Source of the DNA: a virus
DNA length: 36,161 nt
Strand: one strand, 5' to 3'
IMG/VR virus record: IMGVR_UViG_3300032323_001303
Coordinates: 1 to 36,161 of that record
Positions within the stretch are counted from its first letter, which is position 1. Every line of letters starts with the position of its first letter. The notes beneath the pieces are model-generated. The model was given only the letters and a program-made list of their open reading frames with translations, ran no database searches and was not told where the DNA came from. Of the stretch, positions 36,055-36,161 are shown one piece after another. A program made the position numbers and the translations under genes.

Positions 36055-36161
36055 CTCCGCTTCTGCGATAGAAATTTGGTCTGTCATCATCAGCGGAACG
36101 TCTTCTTGGTTTGTTACCAAGTTCATAATCCGCCAACATTCTTTTACGACTCTCCTTATCC
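36050..36161 (-). CDS. C-terminal end of a basic protein, partial
   Basis: Last 36 residues of a reverse-strand gene that begins beyond the window: DKESRKRMLADYELG, then NKPRRRSADDDRPNFYRRSGD. Highly basic and Arg-rich, probably disordered. Not identifiable. Confidence 0.5.
   Translation of the reverse strand, partial: DKESRKRMLADYELGNKPRRRSADDDRPNFYRRSGD

Noticed and set aside
1-36161. CRISPR arrays, insertion sequences, integrase or attachment sites
   Set aside because: No regular direct repeats, transposase, recombinase or duplicated att-like sequence was found; the window looks strictly lytic.

Overview
The window is part of a large, strictly lytic, T4-related myovirus genome that infects an outer-membrane-bearing bacterium. 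The assignment rests on a recognisable T4-type head set (portal gp20, head-completion nuclease gp4, prohead protease gp21, scaffold gp22, major capsid gp23), a gp5-type baseplate hub, class Ia ribonucleotide reductase, a ten-member tRNA cluster and repeated T4-late-like TAAATA octamers. The host cannot be named. A lipoprotein (lipobox) spanin candidate points to a Gram-negative-type envelope. Shine-Dalgarno sites are nearly absent, so host and phage probably initiate translation largely without them.

Layout. 1-5.9 kb: tail of an SGNH-hydrolase-like gene, portal, a membrane PAS-domain protein, a three-gene reverse-strand module of probable virion surface proteins, a neck-type protein and gp4. 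5.9-13.9 kb: a 1086-residue fibre protein, a small gene, an HNH homing endonuclease, then gp21, a core-like protein, gp22 and gp23. 13.9-19.3 kb: a Vsr-like homing endonuclease, a small virion-like gene, a peptidyl-tRNA hydrolase and a gp5-type baseplate hub split into two genes by a small reverse-strand gene. 19.3-24.1 kb, reverse strand: cytosine-5 methyltransferase, and an operon nrdB, ParB-like, nrdA, clpP. 24.1-26.6 kb: small genes, a candidate non-coding RNA, a tiny transcription unit and ten tRNA genes. 26.6-31.1 kb: an envelope region with a reverse-strand lysis cassette (spanin-like lipoprotein, holin-like protein, endolysin) facing a LemA-like/membrane-protein pair and a 3D-domain secreted protein. 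31.1-36.2 kb: thyX, a run of small hypothetical genes, then a reverse-strand CCA-adding-type nucleotidyltransferase.

Two promoter classes can be read by eye. Early-type: TTGACA, exactly 16 bp, a TATAAT-like hexamer, then usually only 5-6 bp to the ATG. Late-type: [C/T/G]-[T/A]-TAAATA-[A], usually 4-6 bp before the start codon. Both geometries place transcription starts at or next to the start codon, so many mRNAs are predicted to be leaderless. The early class drives homing endonuclease, methyltransferase, nrd operon, tRNAs and small hypothetical genes; the late class drives virion and lysis genes.

Functionally the genes combine virion assembly, dNTP supply (NrdA/NrdB/ThyX), a translation kit (ten tRNAs including an initiator-like one, peptidyl-tRNA hydrolase, CCA-type enzyme), DNA modification, a ClpP-like protease, and lysis. 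The most unusual items are the leaderless promoter architecture, the split baseplate hub, and three structurally odd tRNAs.
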